Of a stretch of DNA of 64,000 nt, positions 40,280-48,749 are shown in pieces; position 1 is the first letter of the stretch; every line of letters starts with the position of its first letter. This DNA is from JBBRYW01 sp038253945 (GTDB lineage: Bacteria > Actinomycetota > Thermoleophilia > Gaiellales > Gaiellaceae), in the NCBI GenBank assembly GCA_038253945.1, contig JBBSGR010000002.1, positions 285,224 through 349,223 of the forward strand, read 5' to 3'. Below the pieces are notes generated by a model, which saw only the letters and a list, made by a program, of their open reading frames with translations, made no database searches and was not told where the DNA came from. Made by a program: the position numbers and the translations under genes.

Positions 40280-42316
40280 ATGAGCTTCTTCAAGGATCAT
40301 CCCGTCCTCTTCGCGCTCGTGTGCGCCGGCGTCGCCGTCGCGTACGGCATCGGCCTGACCATCTGGCTGCTCGGGCGACCCGCAGGCAGCGAGCGCATGC
40401 AGGAGATCGCACGTGCCATCCAGGAGGGCGCGGCCGCGTACCTCAGACGTCAGTACACGACGATCGCGATCGTCGCAGTCGTCCCCTTCCTGATCCTGGG
40501 CCTCTACCACAAGCTCGGCTGGGGAACCGCATTCGGCTTCCTCGTCGGCGCAGTGCTCTCCTCGGCGGCGGGCTTCATCGGCATGAACGTCGCCGTCCGG
40601 TCGAACGTCCGCACCGCCGAGGCGGCGAAGCACGGTCTCAAGCCCGCGCTGAACGTCGCCTTCCGCGCCGGCTCCGTGACGGGCCTCCTCGTCGTCGGCC
40701 TCGGGTTGCTCGGCGTGGCGGGCTACTACTGGGTGCTGACGGGCTGGCTCGGGAACTCGCGCGACTCCGCGATCGACGACCTGATCGGACTGGCCTTCGG
40801 CGGCTCGCTGATCTCGGTTTTCGCGCGCCTCGGCGGCGGCATCTACACGAAGGCAGCGGACGTCGGCGCCGACCTCGTCGGAAAGATCGAGGCCGGGATT
40901 CCCGAGGACGATCCGCGCAACCCGGCCGTAATCGCCGACAACGTCGGTGACAACGTCGGCGACTGCGCGGGGATGGCGGCGGACCTGTTCGAGACCTACG
41001 CGGTCACCGCCGTCGCCGTGATGCTGCTGGGAACGACCTTCCCCTCGAGCGACCTCGCCCTCTACCCGCTCGCTCTCGGCGGAATCTCGATCCTCGCCTC
41101 CGTGATCGGCACCTTCTTCGCGCGGGTCGGCCGGGGCGGCTCGATCATGAACGCCCTCTACAAGTCCGTCCTCGTTGCGGTCATCCTGTCCGCGATCGGG
41201 TTCATCCCTGTCACGATGGCGTTCGACGGATCGACGTTCAGCTTCTCCGACCTGTACCTCTCGGCCCTAGTCGGGCTGGTGGTGACGTTCCTGCTCGTTG
41301 GCATCACCGAGTACTACACGGGTACGCGCTGGAACCCTGTCAAGGCGATTTCGGGAGCTTCGCGGACCGGCCATGCGACGAACGTCATCGAGGGGCTCGC
41401 CGTCGGCATGCAGGCGACCGCGCTCCCGGTGATCGTGATCGCCACCGGGATTCTCGTGGCGCACCACTTCGCCGGGCTGTACGGGATCGGCGTGGCCGTC
41501 ATGGCGCAGCTGTCGATGACCGGCCTGATCGTCGCGCTCGATGCCTACGGGCCCGTCACCGACAACGCGGGGGGCATCGCGGAGATGGCCGACCTGGACG
41601 AGTCCGTGCGGGCGATCACCGATCCGCTCGACGCGGTCGGGAATACGACGAAGGCGGTGACCAAGGGCTACGCGATCGGCTCGGCCGCACTGGCTGCCCT
41701 CGTCCTGTTCGACAGCTACACGACCGGCCTTACGAACGCGGGGCTGTCCTCCACCTTCAGCCTCAGTGACGCCTGGGTGATTGCCGGCCTCTTCATCGGC
41801 GGCCTGATGCCGTTCCTCTTCGCGTCGCTGGCCATGCAGGCCGTTGGTCGCGTCGGCGGCCAGGTCGTGACGGAGGTGCGCCGCCAGTTCCGCGAGAATC
41901 CGGGGATCATGGAAGGAACGTCGCGGCCCGAGTACGGGCGCACGATCGACATCGTCACGGGGTCCGCGATCAAGAGCATGCTCGCGCCGGCGTTGATTCC
42001 CATCGCCTTCCCGATCATCGTCGGGATCATCAACGCGCGCATGCTGGGCGGCCTGCTGATCGGCACGATCGTGACGGGGCTCTTTCTCGCCATCGCGATG
42101 ACCTCTGGCGGTGGCGCCTGGGACAATGCGAAGAAGCTGATCGAGGACGGGGCTCACGGCGGGAAGGGCTCCGAGGCCCATGCAGCGGCTATCACCGGCG
42201 ACACCGTGGGCGATCCCTACAAGGACACCGCCGGCCCCGCGATCAACCCGATGATCAAGATCGCGAACGTCGTCGCCATCCTGATCATCCCGCTCATCGT
42301 CTCGATTCACGGCTAG
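40280..42316 (+). CDS. hppA: K+-insensitive membrane H+-translocating pyrophosphatase
   Basis: A 678-residue, ~16-helix ion pump that couples pyrophosphate hydrolysis to proton export. The catalytic motif 'ADNVGDNVGDCAGMAADLFE' (20 residues) and the C-terminal 'GDTVGDPYKDTAGPA' are intact. The diagnostic 'GNTTKAVTKGYAIG' has Lys at the position that makes the enzyme independent of potassium (K+-dependent enzymes have Ala). ATG 40280 lies 8 bases after the shared TTGTAACAA site. Confidence 0.96.
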   Translation: MSFFKDHPVLFALVCAGVAVAYGIGLTIWLLGRPAGSERMQEIARAIQEGAAAYLRRQYTTIAIVAVVPFLILGLYHKLGWGTAFGFLVGAVLSSAAGFIGMNVAVRSNVRTAEAAKHGLKPALNVAFRAGSVTGLLVVGLGLLGVAGYYWVLTGWLGNSRDSAIDDLIGLAFGGSLISVFARLGGGIYTKAADVGADLVGKIEAGIPEDDPRNPAVIADNVGDNVGDCAGMAADLFETYAVTAVAVMLLGTTFPSSDLALYPLALGGISILASVIGTFFARVGRGGSIMNALYKSVLVAVILSAIGFIPVTMAFDGSTFSFSDLYLSALVGLVVTFLLVGITEYYTGTRWNPVKAISGASRTGHATNVIEGLAVGMQATALPVIVIATGILVAHHFAGLYGIGVAVMAQLSMTGLIVALDAYGPVTDNAGGIAEMADLDESVRAITDPLDAVGNTTKAVTKGYAIGSAALAALVLFDSYTTGLTNAGLSSTFSLSDAWVIAGLFIGGLMPFLFASLAMQAVGRVGGQVVTEVRRQFRENPGIMEGTSRPEYGRTIDIVTGSAIKSMLAPALIPIAFPIIVGIINARMLGGLLIGTIVTGLFLAIAMTSGGGAWDNAKKLIEDGAHGGKGSEAHAAAITGDTVGDPYKDTAGPAINPMIKIANVVAILIIPLIVSIHG

Positions 42317-42607
42317 AACCGCACGGGTGAACCCGTGGTTCCCCCGTGTGCCCCCTCCTTCGCCGCAGCGGCGAGTCATGCCGTCGTGAGCCTCTCGCCG
42401 GGCAGAGCCCGGCTTCGGCGGCGGGGCGGAGCGATCCATGAACGCGTACCCTCTACGCGCTGGCGCCTCGGCGTTCGGAGCGCTCAGCTCATTGTTTACG
42501 CTCGCGCATGAATCCCCGCTCTTCCGCGTCCACTAGCCGCTCCGCTCCGCCGCCGAGGCGGGCTCTGCCCGGCGACAGGCCGACCGCTGGGTTCCCCCGC
42601 GCCCAGC

Positions 42608-42727
42608 GCCACGCGCAACGAGCCGCCGCCGAAGGCGGGCTTTGCCCGCCGAGAGGCCCACTGCGGCCGGGATCGCCGCGGCGGCAAAAGGAGGGGGCCC
42701 GCGGGCGAACCATGGGTTCACCCGCGA
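42608..42727 (+). repeat. 120-bp perfect direct repeat, copy 1
   Basis: Identical base for base to 42771-42890. The unit starts GCCACGCGCAACGAGCC, contains the hairpins GGCGGGC-TTT-GCCCGCC and GCGGGCGAACC-ATG-GGTTCACCCGC, and ends CACCCGCGA. The two copies are offset by 163 bases, and a diverged third copy of the terminal hairpin lies between them (42728-42765). Confidence 0.9.
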
Positions 42728-42770
42728 GAGAGGGGGCCCGCGGGGGAACCGTGGGTTCACCCGTGCGCAC

Positions 42771-42890
42771 GCCACGCGCAACGAGCCGCCGCCGAAGGCG
42801 GGCTTTGCCCGCCGAGAGGCCCACTGCGGCCGGGATCGCCGCGGCGGCAAAAGGAGGGGGCCCGCGGGCGAACCATGGGTTCACCCGCGA
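42771..42890 (+). repeat. 120-bp perfect direct repeat, copy 2
   Basis: Second identical copy, ending three bases before the proposed GTG start of the APC transporter. The terminal hairpin therefore sits where a leader would carry the ribosome binding site, and no Shine-Dalgarno sequence is visible there. Confidence 0.9.
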
Positions 42891-42893
42891 TTA

Positions 42894-44792
42894 GTGCCTC
42901 GCCGCAGGCGGCAGCAGCAGGGTCTCGAGCGCGTTCTTGGCACGCCGGCGCTCTTCGCCACGGCGTACGGAAACGTCGGTTCCTCGATCTACTACGCGCT
43001 CGGCGTCACCGCGGCGATCGCCCTCGGCCTTACGCCGATCGTCTTCCTGATCTCGGGCCTCATCTTCGCGGCGACTGCGGCCACATATGCAGAGGGGACA
43101 GTCCGGTTCCCCGAGGCCGGCGGCTCGGCGAGCTTCGCGCGGCACGCGTTCAACGAGCTCGTCTCGTTCGGAGCGGCGTGGGCGCAGATGCTGAACTACA
43201 TCATCACGATCGCCATCTCGGCGTTCTTCGTACCGCACTACCTCTCGATCTTCTGGGAGCCGCTCCGGTCGAATCCGTGGGACATCATCGGCGGCGCCAC
43301 GGTCATCGTCTGTCTCGTCGCGCTCAACATCATCGGGATCCAGGAGGCTGCGAAGCTCAACATCCTCCTCGCGGTCATCGACTTCGCGACGCAGCTCCTG
43401 CTCGTGCTGCTGGGCGCGTTCCTCATTCTCAGCCCGAGCACGCTCGTCGACAACATCCACCTCGGCGTCGCTCCCTCGTGGGGTCAGTTCCTGCTCGCGA
43501 TCCCGATTGCGATGATCGCCTACACGGGAATCGAGACGGTCTCGAACCTCGCCGAGGAGGCGCGCGACCCGCCCCGGGACATCCCGCGCTCGATCAGCTG
43601 GGTCGCGGTCGCCGTCTTCGCGATCTACTTCACGCTCCCGTGGGTCGCACTCTCGGCGCTGCCCGTCCACCGCCAGGCGGGCGGCCACTTTGTGACCAAG
43701 CTCGGGCTCACGCCGGAGAAGGGCGGCTTCCAGAACGACCCGGTGCTCGGCCTCGTCGAGAACCTCGGCCTGCATGGGACGCTCCTGGGCACGGCGAAGA
43801 TCTACGTCGGCGTCCTGGCGGCCACGATCCTCTTCATCGCGACGAACGCCGGCGTGATCGGGGCCTCGCGCATCACCTATTCGATGTCGAGCTACCGGCA
43901 GCTGCCCGACGTCTTCCGGCGCCTGCACCCGCGCTACAAGACGCCCTGGCTCTCGCTCGTCGTCTTTGCCGGCTTTGCCTCGATCCTGTTCCTGCTGCCG
44001 GGAAACGTGACCTTCATCGGGCGCATGTACGCGTTCGGCGCAATGCTCTCGTTCACGGTCGCGCACGTCGCCGTGATCGCGCTCCGCTTTCGGCGGCGCC
44101 ACGAGGAGCTCGTGTTTCGCGCCCGCCCGAATCTCCGCCTAGGCGACGTCGAGTGGCCGCTCTTCGCGATCTTCGGCGGCCTCGGCACCGGGATCGCATG
44201 GCTCGTCGTGGTCGTCCAGGACGCTCCGACGCGCTACGCGGGTCTCGGCTGGCTCAGTGCCGGCTTCGCCTTCTACACGCTCTACCGAAAACGTTTCGTG
44301 CACGTGGCGCTCGAGCGGACGCTGCGGGCTCCGGCCCTCGTGCTCGGACCCTCGCTGGAGATCGAGTACCGGACGATCGTCGTCCCCGTGCTGCGCAGCG
44401 CGGAGTCCGAGGAGGCGCTCGTGGCGGCCGGCCGGCTGGCCGCGGAGCGCGGAGCAACGATCGCGATCGTGTACGTCGTCGAGGTCCCGCTCAGCCTGCC
44501 GCTCGACGCCCCGATGCCGGAGCTCGAGGACGAGGCAGCGGAGGTGCTCGACGAGGCACAGGCTCTGCTGGAGCGCTACGAGGTTCGCGCCGTCACGAGG
44601 CTCGTGCGGGCGCGGCGGGCAGGCCCCGCGATTGTCGAGGAGGCCGAGCGGCGAAGCGCGGAGCTCGTCGTGGTCGGCGCGCCGCGCCGAACCGGCCGAG
44701 CGGGTAGGCCGGTCTTCGGCTCGACCGCGGACTACGTGCTGAGATCCAGTCCCTCGCGCGTGCTGATTGCGGCCGGCAAGAAGGCCGCGTGA
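42894..44792 (+). CDS. APC-family amino acid permease with C-terminal universal stress (Usp) domain
   Basis: A 632-residue membrane transporter. GTG 42894 is chosen because 'GLERVLGTPALFATAYGNVG' then falls at the N-terminus, matching 'GLERVLDTP' in the related gene at 44956; the frame upstream reads through repeats. About 12 helices are followed by a cytosolic Usp domain from about residue 480 ('TIVVPVLRSAESEEALVAAG', 'VVGAPRRTGRAG', 'GSTADYVLRSS'). Usp domains bind ATP or cyclic nucleotides and gate some transporters. Substrate unknown. Confidence 0.85.
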   Translation: MPRRRRQQQGLERVLGTPALFATAYGNVGSSIYYALGVTAAIALGLTPIVFLISGLIFAATAATYAEGTVRFPEAGGSASFARHAFNELVSFGAAWAQMLNYIITIAISAFFVPHYLSIFWEPLRSNPWDIIGGATVIVCLVALNIIGIQEAAKLNILLAVIDFATQLLLVLLGAFLILSPSTLVDNIHLGVAPSWGQFLLAIPIAMIAYTGIETVSNLAEEARDPPRDIPRSISWVAVAVFAIYFTLPWVALSALPVHRQAGGHFVTKLGLTPEKGGFQNDPVLGLVENLGLHGTLLGTAKIYVGVLAATILFIATNAGVIGASRITYSMSSYRQLPDVFRRLHPRYKTPWLSLVVFAGFASILFLLPGNVTFIGRMYAFGAMLSFTVAHVAVIALRFRRRHEELVFRARPNLRLGDVEWPLFAIFGGLGTGIAWLVVVVQDAPTRYAGLGWLSAGFAFYTLYRKRFVHVALERTLRAPALVLGPSLEIEYRTIVVPVLRSAESEEALVAAGRLAAERGATIAIVYVVEVPLSLPLDAPMPELEDEAAEVLDEAQALLERYEVRAVTRLVRARRAGPAIVEEAERRSAELVVVGAPRRTGRAGRPVFGSTADYVLRSSPSRVLIAAGKKAA

Positions 44793-44947
44793 GGCGGCGT
44801 GCGACCGCGGCGTTCTCGTGCCTGATCGCCGCGATCGGCCTCGTGTTGATCGTCGAGACCGCGGTGGTCGGCGGCAGTGTCGGCTTCCCGATCGGCGCGC
44901 TCTTTCTACTGGCCGGCGGCCTGCGCCTCTACCTTTCACTGCGGTGA
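44789..44947 (+). CDS. Small two-helix membrane protein between the APC transporters
   Basis: A 52-residue ORF starting GTG in a 4-base overlap with the upstream transporter stop. It begins 'MRRRATAAF' and has two hydrophobic segments ('CLIAAIGLVLIVETAVV' and 'FPIGALFLLAGGLRLYL'). It ends 8 bases before the second transporter. The coupling argues it is real; function unknown. Confidence 0.55.
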   Translation: MRRRATAAFSCLIAAIGLVLIVETAVVGGSVGFPIGALFLLAGGLRLYLSLR

Positions 44948-44955
44948 TCTGAACG

Positions 44956-46878
44956 ATGGCTCGCAAGCTCGCCGGTCTAGAACGCGTTCTCGACACTCCT
45001 TCGCTTGCAGCGGTTGCCTACGGCGAGATCGCAAGCTCGCTCTACCTTGCGCTCGGGGTGATCGCCCTCGAGGCGCTCGGCTTGACGCCGTGGATCCTCC
45101 TGGTCGTCGGCCTTCTCTTCGGCCTGGTCGCGCTCTCGTATGCGGAAGGAACGAGCGCGTTTCCCGAGACGGGCGGAGCGGCGACGTTCGTTCGTCGCGC
45201 GTTCAACGACTTCGCCGGGTTCATCACGGGCTGGGCTCTGTTTCTCGACTACCTGATCGTGATCGCGCTCGCCGCCCTTTTCCTCCCGCACTACCTGGGG
45301 CACGCGGTGGGGTGGGTGGCGATCGCGCATCGCCCCTGGGACGCCGTCGTCGCCGTCGGCGTCATCGGCGGCGTCGCGCTCGTTCGCCTCGTTCGCCGCC
45401 CAAGTCTCTACCGCGTGGCCATTGTCATCGCGGGCCTGGCCTTCGTCTCGCACGTCCTCTTGATCGTGCTCGGCTTCGCCTTCCTCTTCTCGCTGCACTC
45501 GCTCGGCCAGGGCGCTCACCTCGGGGTCGAGCCGAGCTGGCGCGCGATCGCGTTCGCGCTGCCGCTGTCCATGCTCGCGTTCACCGGGCTCGAGACCGTT
45601 GCGAACCTTGCCGCGGAGACGCGTGAGCCTGGCCGGACGCTGCCGCGGAGCCTGTTCCTCGGGATCGGGGCAGCCGTGGTCATCTCGGTGCTGATCGCCG
45701 TCGTCGGCATCTCGGGCGCGCCCGCGCACGCCGACCCGCGCGGCCCGGACGGATACGCCAGTGACCTCGGCACGGTCTGGCTGCGCGCGCCGCTCCTCGG
45801 CATCGTGGCCGCGTTCCACGGGTCGTTGCCGAACGTCGTCGTCGACGGCGTCCGCGTCTTCATCGGCCTGACTGGAAGCCTGATCCTGGTCGGCGCGATT
45901 ACGACGTCGATGTCTGGCGCCGGACGTCTCGCCTATTCGATGGGTCGCCACGCGATGCTGCCGCACGCCTTCGGCTTGCTGAATCGCCGGACGCTGATCG
46001 CGCCGGTCTCGCTCTTCAGCTCGGCCGCCATCTCTGCTGCGATCGTGGTCACGGCGGCCTCGGTTCACCGGGAGGTGCGCTTTCTTGCGAGCCTCTACAG
46101 CTTCGGTGTCCTGCTCGCCTTCACGGCGGCACAGATCGCGGTCGTCCGCCTCCGTTTCCGGAACCCGACGCTCTACCGGCCGTTCCGGGTTCCGGGGAAC
46201 GTGCGCATACGCGGCACGCCCGTCCCCGTCGCGGCGCTGATCGGAGCGCCGCTCACCTTCGCGATCTGGATCGCGGCGCTCGCGACGCACGGCGCCGCGC
46301 GGGCCGCCGGCTCCGCGTGGCTCCTGGCCGGCGCAATCGTCTACGTCCTCGTCCGGCGCTCCGAGCACGAGGGGCTGCTCGAGAGGGTGCATGCGCCGGT
46401 GGGCGACCTCCATCCGGCCGAGGAAGGGGCCTACTGCCGCATCCTCGTGCCGCTGAAGATCGGCGCGATCGGCGAGGAGGTGCTGGCGACGGCACTCAAG
46501 CTGGCCGACGAGGAAAAGGGCCAGGTCAACGTGCTGCACGTGATCCGGGTGCCGCTCGACCGCGAGCTCGACGTGGCGCTTGCCGAGCAGGAAGAGCGGG
46601 CGTGGGCCTCGCTCGAGGATGCCAAGGAGCTTGCGAGCGAGCACGGGGTGGAGGTCGCGGGGGAGATCGTCCGCGCCCGTGCGCTCGGCGAGGCGATCGT
46701 CAGGAAGGCCGGCGAGGACGGCACCGATCTGATCGTGCTCGGCTCTGCTCCCCGCTGGCGACGGCAGTCGCGCTTCTTCAGCCCTACGGTCGACTATGTG
46801 CTGCGAAAGGCGCCGTGCGAGGTAATGGTCGTCGCCTACCCGCAGGGCGTGCTCGACGAAGACGGCGTAGGCGGGTGA
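44956..46878 (+). CDS. APC-family permease with C-terminal Usp domain (second)
   Basis: A 640-residue paralogue of the gene at 42894. It starts 'MARKLAGLERVLDTPSLAA' and has about 12 helices ('ETGGAATFVRRAFNDFAGF', 'AFTGLETVANLAAETREP'). The C-terminal Usp domain runs from about residue 490 ('CRILVPLKIGAIGEEVLATA', 'VLGSAPRWRR', 'SPTVDYVLRKAP'). Two permease-Usp genes followed by two TrkA-type nucleotide-binding genes suggests a nucleotide-regulated solute or ion uptake cluster. Confidence 0.86.
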   Translation: MARKLAGLERVLDTPSLAAVAYGEIASSLYLALGVIALEALGLTPWILLVVGLLFGLVALSYAEGTSAFPETGGAATFVRRAFNDFAGFITGWALFLDYLIVIALAALFLPHYLGHAVGWVAIAHRPWDAVVAVGVIGGVALVRLVRRPSLYRVAIVIAGLAFVSHVLLIVLGFAFLFSLHSLGQGAHLGVEPSWRAIAFALPLSMLAFTGLETVANLAAETREPGRTLPRSLFLGIGAAVVISVLIAVVGISGAPAHADPRGPDGYASDLGTVWLRAPLLGIVAAFHGSLPNVVVDGVRVFIGLTGSLILVGAITTSMSGAGRLAYSMGRHAMLPHAFGLLNRRTLIAPVSLFSSAAISAAIVVTAASVHREVRFLASLYSFGVLLAFTAAQIAVVRLRFRNPTLYRPFRVPGNVRIRGTPVPVAALIGAPLTFAIWIAALATHGAARAAGSAWLLAGAIVYVLVRRSEHEGLLERVHAPVGDLHPAEEGAYCRILVPLKIGAIGEEVLATALKLADEEKGQVNVLHVIRVPLDRELDVALAEQEERAWASLEDAKELASEHGVEVAGEIVRARALGEAIVRKAGEDGTDLIVLGSAPRWRRQSRFFSPTVDYVLRKAPCEVMVVAYPQGVLDEDGVGG

Positions 46879-46905
46879 GGACCGGGCGGCGCGGGCCCGA
46901 CTCGC

Positions 46906-47601
46906 TCAGCGGTCGAGGAAGTCCTGCACGAGCTGGGTGAAGGCCCCCTCGTTGTCGAGGTTCGCGACGTGACCTGCGCCCGGAATGGTGCGCAGCTCCG
47001 CGTCCGGGACGAGGTCCGCGAGGGCGCGCGACAGGCGCATGTTGAGCCGGTCACGCTCTCCGCAGAGCACGAGCACCGGGAGCGCTAGCGACCGGGCGGC
47101 CTCGCGGAGGTCGATGCGCGCCGCACCGCGCATTGCGTGCGCCGCATCCCGTCCGTTCAGAGCTCGGATCTCTTCACGCGCGACCGTTCGATGCGGCTCG
47201 GGAACTCCCTCGGTGAGCCTTGCGGCGACCGAACGGGACGGCAGCGCGCGAAACGCCGCGGCCAGCAGGATCTGGAGAGCGCGCAGAGCGGGTGGCAGCC
47301 GCGCAAGCCCTGCCGCGACGACGAGGCGCCGCACCCGACGTGGATTCTCTGATGCATAGAGCAGCGCCACGATCCCCCCGAACGAGAGCCCGCAGAGGTC
47401 GACCGGCTCGCCGGCGAAACGGTCGACCTCGTCCGCGACTCGAGCGAGCGCGCCGCGGAGTTCGGGCGGGAGCTGCGGCGCCACCGTGGTCCGATCGCGG
47501 CCGAGGACGGTGCGCTGCGGCTCCCAGGCTCCCGGGCCCGTCCCGAGGCCGTGCAGCAACACCAGCGGCGTCCTCTCGGCCGTCCGGCTCACGGCATGCA
47601 T
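46906..47601 (-). CDS. Alpha/beta hydrolase
   Basis: A 231-residue alpha/beta-hydrolase. Oxyanion region 'LVLLHGLGTGPGAW', nucleophile elbow 'LCGLSFGG' with Ser73, acid in 'CGERDRLN' and catalytic His in 'IPGAGHVANLD'. The substrate is unknown; the pattern resembles MenH/BioH/haloperoxidase-type enzymes. It is divergent from the TrkA-type gene. Confidence 0.85.
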   Translation of the reverse strand: MHAVSRTAERTPLVLLHGLGTGPGAWEPQRTVLGRDRTTVAPQLPPELRGALARVADEVDRFAGEPVDLCGLSFGGIVALLYASENPRRVRRLVVAAGLARLPPALRALQILLAAAFRALPSRSVAARLTEGVPEPHRTVAREEIRALNGRDAAHAMRGAARIDLREAARSLALPVLVLCGERDRLNMRLSRALADLVPDAELRTIPGAGHVANLDNEGAFTQLVQDFLDR

Positions 47602-47644
47602 CGTAGGGTCGCGCGAAGCCGGGAGGGTCGGCTACGCTCACCTC

Positions 47645-48076
47645 ATGAAGGCGATCGTGATCGGCTGCGGTCGCGTCGGCTCGAACGTCGCCCTCCGACT
47701 TGCGGGTGAGGGCTGGCAGGTGACGGCGATCGACGAGAAGGAGGAGGCTCTCGGCCGCTTGGGCGAGAACTGGGCGGGCAGCTTCCTCGTCGGTCACGGG
47801 ATGGACACGGATCTGCTGCGTCAGGCGGGGATCGAGGATGCCGACGGCGTCGTTGTGGCGACGAATGGCGACAACACCAACATCGTCATCGCCCAGGTCG
47901 CACAGAAGCGGTTCGACGTCCAGTGCGTAGTCGTGCGTATTCTCGACCCGGCGCGTGCCGAGCTCTACGCCAGGCGTGGGCTGCGAACAGTCTGTCCCAC
48001 GTCGACGGCGATCGACTTCCTCACGGAGGCTGTTCGCAGCTGCGAGGTGCGACCGCACGAGTCCGTCGAAGGCTGA
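47645..48076 (+). CDS. TrkA-N (RCK N) domain protein
   Basis: A 143-residue NAD-binding RCK domain without a TrkA-C domain. 'MKAIVIGCGRVGSNVAL' is the Rossmann loop; 'VVATNGDNTNIVIAQVAQ' and 'VVRILDPARAELY' follow. It is six bases upstream of a second TrkA-type protein that does have a C domain, so the two may form a hetero-oligomeric gating ring for a potassium or other transporter. Confidence 0.88.
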   Translation: MKAIVIGCGRVGSNVALRLAGEGWQVTAIDEKEEALGRLGENWAGSFLVGHGMDTDLLRQAGIEDADGVVVATNGDNTNIVIAQVAQKRFDVQCVVVRILDPARAELYARRGLRTVCPTSTAIDFLTEAVRSCEVRPHESVEG

Positions 48077-48082
48077 TCGCCG

Positions 48083-48742
48083 GTGTACGTCCTGATCGCA
48101 GGCGGAGGGAAGGCGGGAACGAACGTCGCGCGCTCCCTGCTTCGGACCGGCCACGAGGTGACGCTGATCGAGCAGCGCCGGGATCGCTACGAGCGGCTCG
48201 AGGATGAATTCGGGCATCAGGTCCAGCACGGCGACGCGACTGAGCTCTACGTCCTGGAGCGGGCGGGGGTCGGCCGTCCCCCCGACGTGGTCCTCGCTCT
48301 GACCGGTGATGACGAGGACAACATCGTCATCTCGCAGATCGCGCAGGAGACATACGGAGTCGACAAGGTGATCGCGCGCGTGAACGACCCGCGCAACCAG
48401 CCGCACTTCGAGCTGCTCGGCATCTCGCCCACGGTCAGCGCGACCGCCACGATCCTCGCGCTCGTCGAGCACGAGATGCCCCACGAGCTCGTTCACCTGC
48501 TCGAGCTGCGGAAGGAGAATCTCGAGATCGTGGAGGTGCAGATCGACGAGAGCTCGCCGTCGGCCGGCAAGCGCGTCGAGCGTCTGGCACTCCCGGACGG
48601 AGTGCGGCTCATCTCCGTGACGAGGAACGGCGAGGCCGAGATCGCCGTGGGCGCGACCGAGCTCAGGCCGGGAGACCAGGTGCTGGCGATTCTGCGTCCC
48701 GGACGGGAGGACGAGCTCCGCCGGGTGCTGCTGAAGAGCTGA
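48083..48742 (+). CDS. TrkA-family potassium uptake regulatory protein (RCK N + RCK C)
   Basis: A 219-residue protein starting at GTG: RCK_N 'MYVLIAGGGKAGTNVARSL', 'VVLALTGDDEDNIVISQIAQ' (core 'TGDDEDNIVIS') and RCK_C from about 135 with 'VEVQIDESSPSAGKRVERL' and 'LRPGDQVLAILRPGRED'. RCK_C domains often bind c-di-AMP. No TrkH/TrkG channel is in the window; the APC-Usp permeases upstream are the nearest transporters. Confidence 0.9.
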   Translation: MYVLIAGGGKAGTNVARSLLRTGHEVTLIEQRRDRYERLEDEFGHQVQHGDATELYVLERAGVGRPPDVVLALTGDDEDNIVISQIAQETYGVDKVIARVNDPRNQPHFELLGISPTVSATATILALVEHEMPHELVHLLELRKENLEIVEVQIDESSPSAGKRVERLALPDGVRLISVTRNGEAEIAVGATELRPGDQVLAILRPGREDELRRVLLKS

Positions 48743-48749
48743 TCGACGC

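Larger units (their letters stand above)
42317..42893. repeat. Hairpin-rich intergenic repeat tract
   Basis: A 577-base stretch with no supportable gene between hppA and the first APC transporter. It holds several strong hairpins: GCACGGGTGAACC...GGTTCCCCCGTGTGC-like near 42331-42351, GCCGGGCAGAGCCCGGC near 42398-42414, GGCGGGC-TTT-GCCCGCC twice, and GCGGGCGAACC-ATG-GGTTCACCCGC twice. A 120-base unit is duplicated exactly. A weaker relative of the GGTT-CCCGCGGG-CCCCTCC segment lies at about 36120-36150. Confidence 0.75.

Noticed and set aside
42608..42890. CRISPR array
   Set aside because: Only two long (120-bp) repeats with internal hairpins and one 43-base interval; no short regular repeats, spacers or cas genes.
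42317..42893. c-di-AMP (ydaO) or other known riboswitch before the APC transporter
   Set aside because: No conserved core of a known riboswitch class could be matched; the region is explained by repeats and hairpins.
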